Part shown: positions 1 to 9,183 of the stretch, one piece after another | Position numbering within the stretch: position 1 is the first letter of the stretch | Layout: the number at the start of each line of letters is the position of its first letter | Assembly (NCBI RefSeq): GCF_000024345.1 | Contig: NC_013729.1 | Location: forward strand, 3,472,001 to 3,536,000 | Direction of reading: 5' to 3' | DNA length: 64,000 nucleotides | From: Kribbella flavida DSM 17836 | GTDB taxonomy: Bacteria > Actinomycetota > Actinomycetes > Propionibacteriales > Kribbellaceae | Program-made: the position numbers and the translations under genes | The notes under the pieces: generated by a model | The model's input: only the letters and a program-made list of their open reading frames with translations | What the model was told of the DNA's origin: nothing | The model's database searches: none

Positions 1-2
1 CG

Positions 3-3000
3 GTCGGCGTGCTCGGCTCGGTCGGGATGATGAGCACGATGCGGACCGGTACCTCCGCGGTGATCGGGGTCGGGGTGCTGGCGCTGACCGTGGTCGGCAC
101 GTTCGGGATGATGTTCTCCCAGCGCGGCCGGTCCGGCAAGGAGAGCCGCGAGCAGCGCAACCGGTACCTGGACTACCTGGAGCGGCTGCGCGAGGAGTTC
201 GGCCGGATGGAGCGGCAGAACCGCAAGGCGGCGCTCGCGCTGAACCCGCCCGCCGACGCGCTGGTCGACTGTGTCCGCGACCCGGCCCGGCTCTGGGAGC
301 GGCGGCGCAGCGACCCCGACTTCCTGCTGGTCCGCTGCGCGACCGGGCGGATGCCGGTGGTGCCGGCGACGCTGGCGGCGTCCGGCTCGATGATGGACCC
401 GCCGGACCCGTTCATGCTGGCCGAGGCCGAGGCGCTGGCCCGCCGGTTCGCACTGATGCCCGACATGCCGCTGACCATCCCGCTGGACCTGGCCGGCAAC
501 GTGAGCATCGTCGGCGACCGCGACGGAGTGGTCCGGATCGCCCGCGCGCTGATGCTGCAGGCGGCGGTCTTCCACGCGCCGGAGGACCTGGAGTTCGCGG
601 CGAGCTTCCCGCAGGCCGCGCTGGACCAGTGGCAGTGGGTCGGCTGGCTGCCGCACGCCGTCGACCCCGAGCGCCGCGAGGGCCCGCACCCGTTCCGCCG
701 GATCGCGGCGAAGCCGGCGGAGCTGGCCGAGCTGATCCACGACGATCTCGCCTCCCGGGTCAAGCTGGCCAGTGAGGCCCGGCGTGGCTCGCTGGGCACG
801 GACCAGCGGCGGATGATCCAGCGGATGCTGGTGCTGCACGACACGTACGGCGACGTCGCGACCGAGGTGACTCCGGCCGACCCGACGCTCGGCATCGGTG
901 AGCTCGGCGTGACCGTGCTGCACCTGGTCCAGGACCGGATGCAGGAGCCCGGCAACGTGGCGATCCGGATCACCGTCCAGGAGGGCAGGGTCTTGGTCGA
1001 GGACCTGCGCGGCGGCGGCTACCTGACCGCCGAGGGACAGCTCGACGACACCCCGCTGGCGACCGCCGAGGGGCTGGCCCGGACGCTGGCTCCGCTGCGG
1101 CTGTCGGAGGAGTCGCTGGAGGAGGACGCGTCGCTGAAGACCGTCGACTTCATGAGCCTGCTGCAGATCGACGACCCGGGCAGCGTGGACCTGGAGCGGA
1201 TGTGGGTGCCGCGGCACGAGCGTGCCTTCCTGCGGGTGCCGATCGGCCTGGACAGTCAGGGCCAGCCGGTCGTGCTGGACCTGAAGGAGTCCGCCCAGCT
1301 GGGCATGGGGCCGCACGGACTGTGCATCGGCGCCACCGGTTCCGGCAAGTCCGAGGTACTGCGGACGCTGGTGATGGGTCTGCTCGCGACGCACTCGCCC
1401 GAGGACCTGGCGATGGTGCTGATCGACTACAAGGGTGGTGCGACCTTCGCGCCGTTCGACGGCGTACCGCACGTGGCCGGCATCATCACGAACCTGGTCG
1501 ACGACCCGAGCCTGACCGAGCGCGCGTACGCCAGCCTGGCCGGCGAGGTGCAGCGCCGCCAGCAGATGCTCAAGGACGCCGGCAACGTCGCGAACATCAC
1601 CGACTACCGGTTGCTGCGCGAGCAGCGGCCGGAGATGCCGCCGTTCCCGCACCTGTTCGTGCTGATCGACGAGTTCGGCGAGCTGCTCACCGCGCGGCCG
1701 GACTTCATCGACCTGTTCTTGTCGATCGGCCGGATCGGCCGGTCCATCGGCGTGCACCTGCTGCTGGCCAGCCAGCGTGTCGAGGGCGGCAAGCTGCGCG
1801 GCCTGGAGACCTACCTGTCCTACCGGCTCGGTCTGCGCACGTTCTCCGAGGAGGAGAGCCGCACGGTGCTCGACACCGACGACGCGTTCCACCTGCCGCC
1901 CCTGCCGGGCTTCGGCTACCTGAAGGTCGACACCAGCGTGTACCAGCGGTTCCGCGCCGCATACGTGTCCGGGCCGTACAAGGGCCGGGTGGCGGCCGAG
2001 GAGGAGAAGGAGAACGACGGTCCGGCGGTCCGCCCGTACCTCGTCACGCCGTACCAGCAGCCCGATCTGGAGCAGCTGGCGGCCGAGGACGAGAAGAAGG
2101 ACGACGAGGACGACTCGACCGAGCGCACCACCGGCCCGACCGTGCTCGGCGTGTTCGTCGAGCAGGTGAAGCCCGCCGCCACCCCGGTGCCGCAGGTCTG
2201 GCTGCCGCCGCTGCCGAAGATGTGCACGCTGGACCAGGTCGGCGGCCCGGTCGACATCACCGCGGAGCGCGGGCTCCAGTACGCCGTACCGAACCCGGCG
2301 ATATCGCCGCCGATCGGTGTCGTCGACGACCCGCGCAAGCAGAGCCAGAGCGTGCTCCGGCTCGACCTCACCCAGGCGGGTGGCCACTGCGCGCTGATCG
2401 GTGGCCCGGCGTCGGGCAAGACGACGTTCCTGCGCACGCTGGTCACCTCGCTCGCGCACAGCTACACGCCGAAGGAGGTCGCGATCTACGCGATCGACTT
2501 GGCCGGTGGTGGTCTGCAGCCGCTGGCCGACCTGCCGCACGTCGGCGGGGTGGCGATCCGCACCGACCGCGAACGCATCCGGCGCACGCTCGAGGAGGTC
2601 CGCGGCATGCTGGACCAGCGCGAGATCGTCTTCCGCGACCGCGGCATCGACACGATGGAGCGGCTGCGGGCGATGCACGCGGCCGGCGAGGTGCCGGAAC
2701 TGCCGGTCGCCGACGTGGTGCTGGTGCTGGACAACTACGGCGCGATCAAGACCACCTTCGACGAGCTCGAGGAGCCGATCGCGGACCTGGTCCAGCGCGG
2801 CAGCAGCTACGGCATCCACCTGGTCACCGCGATGCTGCGCTGGAGCGACGTGCGGATGGCGACGCAGGCACTGTTCGGCACGGTGCTGGAGCTGCGGCTG
2901 AACGACCCGTCCGACTCCAACATCGACCGCCGGCTGCAGGAGACGATGCGCAACGCCGGTCCCGGCCGGGTGCTCACGCCGCGGAACAAGCTGTTCGCGC

Positions 3001-3890
3001 AGCTCGCCCTGCCGCGGGTGGACAGCCTGCTCCAGGACGACGACCTGAGCGAAGCGATGCAGGGCCAGGCGCTCGCGCTGAGCTCCGCCTGGCAGGGGCC
3101 CGTCGCGCCGCCGGTGCGGGTGCTGCCGCTGCGGCTGGAGCGGCGTACGATGCCGACCCCGCAGCAGGAGCCGGTCCGGGTCCCCATCGGGCTCGACGAG
3201 ACCGCGATGGCGCCGGTGCTGCTCGACCTGTTCGAGCGCGACGGCAACCTGGTCATCTTCGGCGACACCGCGTCCGGCAAGACGAACCTGCTGAAGCTGA
3301 TCATGCAGCAGCTGGTCGACCGGTACAGCTCCGACGAGGTCGTCTTCGCCGTGATGGACCCCCGCCGTGGCCTGCGCGGCTTCCTGCCGGACGCCTACCT
3401 GGGCGGCTACGCGACCAGTGGCCGGGTCGGCGCCGGGCTGGCCGGGGGAGTGTCCGGTGAGCTGGAGAAGCGGCTGCCGGACGACCTCAACGACGCCGCA
3501 CCGCCACCGGTGGCCGGCCCGAAGGTGATCGTGGTCGCCGACGACTACGACCTGCTCACCAGCGGTGGCCAGGCGCCGATGGACCCGTTCCTGCCCTACA
3601 TCGCGTCCGGCCGGGACATCGGCCTGCACTTCGTGATCGCCCGGCGGGCGTCCGGCGCGGGCCGGGCCCTGTACGAACCGTTCCTGACCACCGTGACGGA
3701 GTCCGGCACCGCCGGCCTGGTGCTGTCGGGCGACAAGAGCGAGGGCGCGCTGTTCACCGGTGCGACGCCGGGCAACTTCCCGGCCGGCCGCGGCTTGTTC
3801 GTGCGCCGCGGTGAACGGCCGTCGCTGATCCAGACCGCACTGGCGGACGGAACCGTGTCCGCCGCCGAGGCAGAAGGCGGAGTGAAGTGA
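3..3890 (+). CDS. eccC: EccC, type VII (ESX) secretion FtsK/SpoIIIE ATPase, 5' end cut by window
   Basis: EccC is the motor ATPase of the ESX/type VII secretion membrane complex. It recognises secretion signals on WXG100-type substrates and drives export. The frame is open to the left edge, so the start is outside the window; an in-frame GTG at 9 is probably internal. Counting from position 9, a hydrophobic segment lies near residues 15-35, followed by three FtsK-type ATPase domains. Their Walker A motifs are GATGSGKSE (about residue 441), GGPASGKTT (about 798) and GDTASGKTN (about 1088). Domain 1 has a good Walker B (VLIDEFGE, about 555). In domains 2 and 3 the equivalent strands read VLVLDNYG and VIVVADDYD and lack the catalytic Glu, as is usual for EccC. 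The visible 1293 residues are close to the full family length, so only the N-terminal membrane part is missing. The stop overlaps the next GTG. Confidence 0.96.
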   Translation, partial: VGVLGSVGMMSTMRTGTSAVIGVGVLALTVVGTFGMMFSQRGRSGKESREQRNRYLDYLERLREEFGRMERQNRKAALALNPPADALVDCVRDPARLWERRRSDPDFLLVRCATGRMPVVPATLAASGSMMDPPDPFMLAEAEALARRFALMPDMPLTIPLDLAGNVSIVGDRDGVVRIARALMLQAAVFHAPEDLEFAASFPQAALDQWQWVGWLPHAVDPERREGPHPFRRIAAKPAELAELIHDDLASRVKLASEARRGSLGTDQRRMIQRMLVLHDTYGDVATEVTPADPTLGIGELGVTVLHLVQDRMQEPGNVAIRITVQEGRVLVEDLRGGGYLTAEGQLDDTPLATAEGLARTLAPLRLSEESLEEDASLKTVDFMSLLQIDDPGSVDLERMWVPRHERAFLRVPIGLDSQGQPVVLDLKESAQLGMGPHGLCIGATGSGKSEVLRTLVMGLLATHSPEDLAMVLIDYKGGATFAPFDGVPHVAGIITNLVDDPSLTERAYASLAGEVQRRQQMLKDAGNVANITDYRLLREQRPEMPPFPHLFVLIDEFGELLTARPDFIDLFLSIGRIGRSIGVHLLLASQRVEGGKLRGLETYLSYRLGLRTFSEEESRTVLDTDDAFHLPPLPGFGYLKVDTSVYQRFRAAYVSGPYKGRVAAEEEKENDGPAVRPYLVTPYQQPDLEQLAAEDEKKDDEDDSTERTTGPTVLGVFVEQVKPAATPVPQVWLPPLPKMCTLDQVGGPVDITAERGLQYAVPNPAISPPIGVVDDPRKQSQSVLRLDLTQAGGHCALIGGPASGKTTFLRTLVTSLAHSYTPKEVAIYAIDLAGGGLQPLADLPHVGGVAIRTDRERIRRTLEEVRGMLDQREIVFRDRGIDTMERLRAMHAAGEVPELPVADVVLVLDNYGAIKTTFDELEEPIADLVQRGSSYGIHLVTAMLRWSDVRMATQALFGTVLELRLNDPSDSNIDRRLQETMRNAGPGRVLTPRNKLFAQLALPRVDSLLQDDDLSEAMQGQALALSSAWQGPVAPPVRVLPLRLERRTMPTPQQEPVRVPIGLDETAMAPVLLDLFERDGNLVIFGDTASGKTNLLKLIMQQLVDRYSSDEVVFAVMDPRRGLRGFLPDAYLGGYATSGRVGAGLAGGVSGELEKRLPDDLNDAAPPPVAGPKVIVVADDYDLLTSGGQAPMDPFLPYIASGRDIGLHFVIARRASGAGRALYEPFLTTVTESGTAGLVLSGDKSEGALFTGATPGNFPAGRGLFVRRGERPSLIQTALADGTVSAAEAEGGVK

Positions 3891-4306
3891 GCTACGACGT
3901 GGTGGCGCTGATCGACGGCAGGCCGTCGTACCAGGACGTGCTCGCGGGCATGATGGCCGCGGGCCCGGACTGGCTGGTGCGCGAGGTGTCCGACGGGGCC
4001 GTGCTGCAGCTGTGCGACGCCGAGGGTGCGCCGCTGGCCTCGCTGGAGGCGCCGATCCTGATCCAGGTCCCCGGCGAGGTCGAGCGGCTGCTCGGCCCCG
4101 AGCTGGCCGGCACCGCCACCCCGGTGTGGTGGATGGAGGTCCGGGCCAACCCGCAGAGCGGCGGCCCGGCGCTGGCCGACCGGTACGCCGAGAAGCTGGT
4201 CGAGCGGCTCGGCGGCCGGGTCTGGAAGCCGGCCCCGCCGCCGTTCGACCCGCCCACGCCGCGCACCCCGGCCGCCCAAAACAATGCTGGAGGCAACAAT
4301 GCCTAA
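3887..4306 (+). CDS. Small type VII secretion cluster protein, unknown function
   Basis: I do not recognise the family. The 139-residue protein starts on a GTG that overlaps the eccC stop by 4 bp, so the two are translationally coupled. It has no signal peptide or membrane segment. The first about 110 residues look like a compact alpha/beta domain (WLVREVSDGAVLQLCD, VWWMEVRA); the last about 30 are Pro/Asn/Ala-rich and probably disordered. Sitting between eccC and eccD in one operon, it most likely serves the ESX machine as an accessory or chaperone-like cytosolic protein, but that is position-based inference only. Confidence 0.75.
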   Translation: MSYDVVALIDGRPSYQDVLAGMMAAGPDWLVREVSDGAVLQLCDAEGAPLASLEAPILIQVPGEVERLLGPELAGTATPVWWMEVRANPQSGGPALADRYAEKLVERLGGRVWKPAPPPFDPPTPRTPAAQNNAGGNNA

Positions 4307-5345
4307 CCCGGTCGAGCTCAGTCCGGCGATCGACGTCCGGACCGGCAAGGTCGTCGTGATCATGCAGGACCGCCCGGTGGTCGGCATGTCCGCGTGGCTG
4401 GTGGACGCACTGGCCGCCGCCGAGGCCGCGGGGCTCGGGGTGCAGCTGGTCACCCCGGCGACCACCCGGCTGACCTTCAACGTCCGGACCACCCTGTTCA
4501 GCGGCTACGAGTCGCGCTGGGTGGTGACCGAACCGAACGGCGAGGGCGCGTACGACGGCCTGGGCGGCTCGAAGCTGCAGTGGAACGGCGAGATGTTCGC
4601 CGCGGTCGCCGCCGGCGAGCAGGACAAGGTCGACATGAGCCCGACCTTCGCCACGGTCGACCTCGAGCTGCCCTGGCAGTTGCTGGTCACCGCACGGGTC
4701 CGGTACCAGGCGCTGGAGTCGACCGTGGTCGGCAAGGCCGCCGAGCAGCTGTTCACGGACCTGACCGGTACGGCGCCGGCCGGCTGGGGCACCGCCGAGC
4801 CGGTCACCCAGCCGTGGAACGTCGGCCGGCTGACCGCGTACTGCCGGCGGCGGGCGCCGAAGCCGACCTGGTTGTCGGTGGTCGGCGGTCCGGACGGGCT
4901 GAGCGCCTCGGGGTCGGTGGAGATCCACCGCCGGCCGGCCGGGCTGGAGGAGGTCGTCACGTTCGCCGTCGCCACGCCGGACGGACTGCCCACCCCGGAC
5001 GCCGTGCAGCAGGTCGGCGAGCGGCTCGCCGACGCGTTCACGCTGGTCTCGTTCTTCGCGCAGGGCGCCCGGGGCAACGGCGTCGACACCAACGCGATGC
5101 CGCACTGGACCGGCGTTCCGGCGCCGATGGCGATGGCCGTCGGCAACGAGGCGCTGCGGGGTGCCGGCGCGGAGAAGGCGCTGGACCTGACCGGGGTCGC
5201 CGAGATCACGCCGGTGAAGATCGGCCCGGCCGCGTCGCCCGCGGTGTGGTACCCGATCGGGGACGGCAAGAGCCAGCTGGACTGGAACGTCTACAGTGCG
5301 TTGCTCGGCCGGCTGGTACCGCCGGGCGCGCCGGCGCGCGGCTGA
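4299..5345 (+). CDS. DUF6177-like protein of the type VII secretion operon
   Basis: This 348-residue protein resembles, from memory, the DUF6177 family found beside actinobacterial ESX genes; function unknown. A start at 4284 is possible in frame, but the ATG at 4299 is preceded by GGAGG at 4289-4293 and is the better choice; it overlaps the preceding stop by 8 bp. No signal peptide or transmembrane helix is visible. Features include an N-terminal stretch (GKVVVIMQDRPVVGMSAWLV), a central part with many aromatic residues, and a C-terminal segment ending in LDWNVYSALLGRL. A cytosolic role in substrate handling for the secretion complex is plausible. The family assignment should be tested with a profile search; the coding call itself is secure because of coupling and codon bias. 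Confidence 0.8.
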   Translation: MPNPVELSPAIDVRTGKVVVIMQDRPVVGMSAWLVDALAAAEAAGLGVQLVTPATTRLTFNVRTTLFSGYESRWVVTEPNGEGAYDGLGGSKLQWNGEMFAAVAAGEQDKVDMSPTFATVDLELPWQLLVTARVRYQALESTVVGKAAEQLFTDLTGTAPAGWGTAEPVTQPWNVGRLTAYCRRRAPKPTWLSVVGGPDGLSASGSVEIHRRPAGLEEVVTFAVATPDGLPTPDAVQQVGERLADAFTLVSFFAQGARGNGVDTNAMPHWTGVPAPMAMAVGNEALRGAGAEKALDLTGVAEITPVKIGPAASPAVWYPIGDGKSQLDWNVYSALLGRLVPPGAPARG

Positions 5346-5394
5346 ACCGCGCGGTACTTCGCTAGTTGTCGTGACGATCAGAGAGGTGTGACGG

Positions 5395-6720
5395 GTGGCT
5401 GCGGTCTACAGCCGGGTGACGATCATCGGGCGGCAGCGTCAAATGGACGCCGTACTGCCGGTCGACGAGCCGCTGGGCCGGCTGATGCCGGACCTGCTGC
5501 GGATGCTCGGCGAGCCGATCGATCCGTCGCCCCGGCGCCGGTACCTCACCACGCCCACCGGGCAGACGGTCTCGCTGGAGCTGACGCTCGGCTCGGCGCA
5601 GATCGGTGACGGGGCGGTGCTCCGGCTGGCCGCCGAGGGCGAGGTACCGCCACCCCCGACCGTGTACGACGTGGCCGAGGAGGCGGTGGACGACCTCGAG
5701 CGGCGCGGCACCACCTTCCAGCGCAAGCACCGGCACTGGGCGGCCGGCGCCGCGCTGACCTTCGCCCTGCTGGCCGGAGCGATCGCACTGGTCCGCTCGG
5801 CCGAGCCGGACGTGGCCGCGTTCATCGTGCTGGTCGTCGCGATCGTCACCGGCCTCGGCGGCGTCGTGCTCGGCCGGGCCGGGCAGCGGGCCACCGCGAT
5901 CACCCTGCTGGTGGTGACGCCGATCCTGCTGGCCATCGTGGCCTGGTCGCTCGGCGTCTCCGAGGACTGGTCGACGCCGATGCGCTGGGGTGTCACCGCG
6001 CTCGGGCTGGCGCTCGGCCCGCTGCTGTTCGCGATGGCCGGGCTCGCCGGCGGCGGCCTGGTGGGCGGCGGTACGGCGATGCTCTTCGCGCTGATCTGGA
6101 TCATCGGTGTCGCGGCCGGTGTCTCCGCGGACAAGCTGAGCGCACTGATCGCGGTGGTCGCCGTGCTACTGCTCGGTGTGCTGCCCCGGCTCGCGCTGTC
6201 CATGTCCGGCCTGACGGCGCTGGACGATCGCCGGGCTCGCGGTAACGAGATCGGCCGCCCGGACGTGGAGGCCGCGCTGAACGCGGCGCACGTCGGTCTC
6301 GCCCTGTCCGCGACGGCGATCGCGCTCTGGTCCGCCGCCGCAGGTGTGGTGCTGGCGCTGCACGGTTCGGCCTGGACGGTGAGCATCGCTGCGCTGCTCG
6401 CGCTGCTGCTGTGTTCGCGCTCGCGGCTGTACCCGCTCGCGGCGGAGGTGCTCGGGCTGTTCCTTGCGGCCGGTGTCGTGCTCGCCGCACTGGTCCAGGA
6501 TCTGTCCCAGCAGCCGGTGGGTGGCACACTGGTCGCAGTCGGACTGCTCGTGGTGGTGGCGATGGTCGGTGCCTTCGGCCTGACCTGGACACCGCAGGAC
6601 CACGTCCAGGTTCGGCTCGGCCAGGTGCTGGACCAGCTCCAGGTGCTGGCCGTGGTGGCGCTGGTCCCGTTGGTGCTCGGAGCTTTCGGGGTGTTCAGCG
6701 ATCTGCTCGACGTCTTCTGA
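5395..6720 (+). CDS. eccD: EccD, type VII secretion integral membrane protein
   Basis: EccD forms the central membrane channel scaffold of the ESX complex with EccB, EccC and EccE. The 441-residue protein has the expected order: an N-terminal YukD/ubiquitin-like domain of about 85 residues (VYSRVTIIGRQRQMDAVLP to GDGAVLRL), a linker, then about eleven hydrophobic helices from residue 118 to the C-terminus, many Ala/Val/Leu-rich. The GTG start at 5395 has AGAGAGG about 10 nt upstream. Length and architecture are normal for the family. It lies in the same operon as eccC, 49 bp after the DUF6177-like gene. EccB, EccE and the mycosin MycP are not present to its right, so they should lie left of the window or elsewhere. 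Confidence 0.93.
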   Translation: MAAVYSRVTIIGRQRQMDAVLPVDEPLGRLMPDLLRMLGEPIDPSPRRRYLTTPTGQTVSLELTLGSAQIGDGAVLRLAAEGEVPPPPTVYDVAEEAVDDLERRGTTFQRKHRHWAAGAALTFALLAGAIALVRSAEPDVAAFIVLVVAIVTGLGGVVLGRAGQRATAITLLVVTPILLAIVAWSLGVSEDWSTPMRWGVTALGLALGPLLFAMAGLAGGGLVGGGTAMLFALIWIIGVAAGVSADKLSALIAVVAVLLLGVLPRLALSMSGLTALDDRRARGNEIGRPDVEAALNAAHVGLALSATAIALWSAAAGVVLALHGSAWTVSIAALLALLLCSRSRLYPLAAEVLGLFLAAGVVLAALVQDLSQQPVGGTLVAVGLLVVVAMVGAFGLTWTPQDHVQVRLGQVLDQLQVLAVVALVPLVLGAFGVFSDLLDVF

Positions 6721-6729
6721 TCGGATGGT

Positions 6730-8412
6730 ATGACCGGGCCGAACTGGCAGGCGGACATGATGGCCCGCCTCGACGACGAGTCGGCGACGGCTGCCGCGCC
6801 GCCGGAGAGTCCTGCCGGTGCGGGACAGCCTCCGGTCCAGCAGCCTGCGCCGGAGCCGACGATGCCGCCGCCGCCCGCGCCGGTCGGTGCAGGTTGGGGT
6901 GCGCCTGTTCCTCCGCAGGAGCAGCAACCGCAGTACACAAACCAGTCCCCGCACCAGCCGCAGTACCAGGCTCAGCAGCAGTGGCAACAGCCAGCGCCGC
7001 CGCAGGGGCCTTACCAGGAACAGCAGTGGCAGCAGCCGCCGCAGTCCTACGGGCCGCCGCAGCAGCAGGCGCCGTACTACCCGCCTCAGCAGTACGCGCC
7101 GCCGCCTGAGCAGCAGTATCAGTATCAGCAGCCGGCGCCGCCGTATCCGCAGTACCAGCAGCCGCCGGTGCAGCAGTACGAGCCGCAGGGGCCGCCGCCG
7201 TACCAGCAGGCTCCGGCGTACGAGCAGCCGCCGTACGGGGCGGTGCCGCCTGCGCCGTACCAGGAGCAGTACGCGCCGCCGCCCCCGCAGTACCCGCCGC
7301 AACCCCAGCAATACGGGCCGCCGCCGCAGCAGCAGTATCAGGCTGCGCAGCAGCAGGCGTACCAGCCTCCGCCGCAGCAGTATCCGCAGCCGCAACCGCC
7401 CGCCTACGACCCGAACTACGGCCCGCCGGCGCAGTACCAGCAGGGCTACGAGCAGCCGCCCGTCGGCGACGGCAGCTGGAACGCGCCGGCGCCGCAGGAG
7501 CCGACCGGCTGGGACACGCCGATGCCGGACGGCGGTCCGGGCCCGCAGGCCTACACCCCGTCGTACCAGGACCCGCTGGCCGGACCGTTGCCGGTGGCAT
7601 CGGACTCGGTGGGCCTGCAGCACGAGGACCGGCCGGGCGGCTTCTTCCGCCGGATCGGGCGGTTCGCGGCCGAGGCGGCCTACATCGCCGGCGCGTCCGG
7701 CCGGATGCAGCGCGACGTCGAGAACATCGCGGTGATCCGGCGCCCGATCGGCATCGGCCGGATGATCGGAGTGGTCGGGCCGGTCCCGCAGGCCGGCACG
7801 TCGACGGTGACCGCGCTGCTCGCCGACACGATCGCCGCGCAACGCAGCGACATCGTGCTCGCCGTCGACGCGTGCCCGCGGGAGGGCAAGCTGACCCACC
7901 GGCTCGCCCAGGGCATCACCAGTACGCCAGGAGCACGGATCCAGCTCGCCCGGGCCGAACCGACCGCCGACGCGATCAGCGACGTACTGGCCGCCCGCAA
8001 CGTCGGCGGCGCGAACCAGATCCCGATCTCGCTCGTCGACTGCCCGGCCGGCCTGTTCGAGCAGGCCACCGGGTACGTCGCAGGTTCTGCGCACGCGGTC
8101 GCCCTGGTCATCCCGTCGTCCCGCGACGACGCGCTGAGCAGCATCAACCAGCTCGACCAGCTCAGCGTCGCCGGCCAGCAGATGCTGGTGCAGAAGGGCC
8201 TGGTGATCATCGCGGAGAACCGCCCGGACGACCCGGAGCCGGTCCGCTGGCTGCAATCGGCCGTGTCGGACCGTGGCCTCGGCTACGTGGTGCTGCCGTA
8301 CGACGAGCACCTGGCGCGGGTCTGGCCGCTGCGTCCGGAGCAGCTCGAACCGGCGACCCGGCGCGCTGCCCTGGAGCTCGCCGCGCGGCTGGTCGAGCGC
8401 GCGACGCGCTGA
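6730..8412 (+). CDS. ParA/MinD-like protein with Pro/Gln/Tyr-rich N-terminal half, ESX-linked, degenerate P-loop
   Basis: The 560-residue protein has two halves. Residues about 20-290 are low complexity, dominated by Pro, Gln and Tyr (QQYQYQQPAPPYPQYQQP), probably disordered. Residues about 300-560 have a ParA/MinD-like fold signature: a strand-loop GVVGPVPQAGTSTVTA, a following VLAVDACP, and VDCPAG in the switch region. The P-loop lysine expected before Thr/Ser is absent (AGTST), so ATP hydrolysis is doubtful. ESX clusters often encode a ParA-like protein of this layout (EspI in mycobacteria, which regulates ESX-1 with ATP level); the position after eccD fits that role. The start ATG at 6730 is 9 bp past the eccD stop. 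It is the last gene of the operon and is followed by a hairpin terminator. Confidence 0.85.
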   Translation: MTGPNWQADMMARLDDESATAAAPPESPAGAGQPPVQQPAPEPTMPPPPAPVGAGWGAPVPPQEQQPQYTNQSPHQPQYQAQQQWQQPAPPQGPYQEQQWQQPPQSYGPPQQQAPYYPPQQYAPPPEQQYQYQQPAPPYPQYQQPPVQQYEPQGPPPYQQAPAYEQPPYGAVPPAPYQEQYAPPPPQYPPQPQQYGPPPQQQYQAAQQQAYQPPPQQYPQPQPPAYDPNYGPPAQYQQGYEQPPVGDGSWNAPAPQEPTGWDTPMPDGGPGPQAYTPSYQDPLAGPLPVASDSVGLQHEDRPGGFFRRIGRFAAEAAYIAGASGRMQRDVENIAVIRRPIGIGRMIGVVGPVPQAGTSTVTALLADTIAAQRSDIVLAVDACPREGKLTHRLAQGITSTPGARIQLARAEPTADAISDVLAARNVGGANQIPISLVDCPAGLFEQATGYVAGSAHAVALVIPSSRDDALSSINQLDQLSVAGQQMLVQKGLVIIAENRPDDPEPVRWLQSAVSDRGLGYVVLPYDEHLARVWPLRPEQLEPATRRAALELAARLVERATR

Positions 8413-8429
8413 TCCGTCCGCACCGCCCC

Positions 8430-8452
8430 TCAGGCCGGCGCGCCCGGCCTGA
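8430..8452 (+). terminator. Hairpin terminator after the type VII secretion operon
   Basis: A perfect 9-bp stem (TCAGGCCGG pairing with CCGGCCTGA) with a 5-nt loop begins 17 bp after the stop of the ParA-like gene. No long T-tract follows, which is common for G+C-rich actinobacterial terminators. Confidence 0.6.
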
Positions 8453-8574
8453 TCTGAACCGTTCTGCCGCTCGCGTCGTTCATCGAGGTGTGGCCCGATG
8501 TGCCTGGATCGGGTAGAACTGCAAGTAGCAGAGCGTTCAACTACTTTCGCACCAGCTCCTGGAGGTCCAGACTC

Positions 8575-9111
8575 ATGAGCGACGACAAGACGGCCAACCT
8601 CGACCGGGTGATCGCCTCGGTACGGGACCGCAGATCGGTCCTGCGCGGCGCCGCCGTGGCCGGGCTCGCCGGCGTGAGCGCGCCGTTGCTGGCGGCGTGC
8701 GGCGACGACGGCCAAGCCGGTGGTACGCCGTCCGGCGCCGCCTCCAGCCCGACCTCGGCGCCCTCCTCGGCTCCGTCGTCGGCCCCGTCGTCGGCGCCGT
8801 CATCGGCCCCGAGCGCGGGTGGACCGGTGCTCGGGCCGGCCGCGGACGTACCGGTCGGCGGTGGCGCGGTGTTCAAGGAGGCGAAGGTCGTCGTGACCCA
8901 GCCGACGGCCGGGCAGTACAAGGGGTTCAGCGCGGTCTGCACGCACAGCGGGTGCCTGGTGGCGAAGGTCGCTGACAACACGATCGACTGCAACTGCCAC
9001 GGCAGCAAGTTCAACGCGACCGACGGCAGCGTGGTGACCGGGCCGGCCCGCGAGCCGCTGGCCGCGGTGAACGTGTCGGTGCAGGGCGGCAACATCGTCG
9101 GCTCGGCCTGA
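8575..9111 (+). CDS. Tat-exported Rieske (2Fe-2S) lipoprotein
   Basis: The protein carries a Rieske 2Fe-2S cluster on the outer face of the membrane. The ATG at 8575 follows GGAGG by 9 nt; the frame extends further upstream but without a ribosome site. Residues about 18-45 form a Tat-type signal (RRSVLRG, then a hydrophobic stretch) ending in a lipobox, LLAAC, so it is probably a lipoprotein. A Ser/Pro/Ala linker with an APSS repeat follows. The Rieske domain (about residues 85-178) has both cluster motifs, CTHSGC and CNCHGSKF, supplying two Cys and two His. At 178 residues it is shorter than QcrA of the bc1 complex and has no multi-helix anchor, so it is a stand-alone redox protein of unknown partner. 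It is monocistronic and converges on the subtilase gene. Confidence 0.9.
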   Translation: MSDDKTANLDRVIASVRDRRSVLRGAAVAGLAGVSAPLLAACGDDGQAGGTPSGAASSPTSAPSSAPSSAPSSAPSSAPSAGGPVLGPAADVPVGGGAVFKEAKVVVTQPTAGQYKGFSAVCTHSGCLVAKVADNTIDCNCHGSKFNATDGSVVTGPAREPLAAVNVSVQGGNIVGSA

Positions 9112-9120
9112 CGAACGGGG

Positions 9121-9152
9121 GAAAGGCCCGGCCGGAAACGGCCGGGCCTTTC
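9121..9152. terminator. Perfect bidirectional hairpin terminator between convergent genes
   Basis: A 14-bp perfect stem with a GAAA tetraloop sits between the Rieske gene (ends 9111) and the reverse-strand subtilase gene (ends 9184). The outer pairs place GAAA on one side and TTTC on the other, so it can serve transcription from both directions. Confidence 0.85.
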
Positions 9153-9183
9153 GGGTGTCCTGCGGGGATGCCGGTCGCGCGGA

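Noticed and set aside
6166..8715. 849-codon reverse-strand open frame opposite eccD and the ParA-like gene
   Set aside because: It is a shadow frame, Leu/Arg low complexity opposite the Pro/Gln repeat, crossing gene borders and a terminator.
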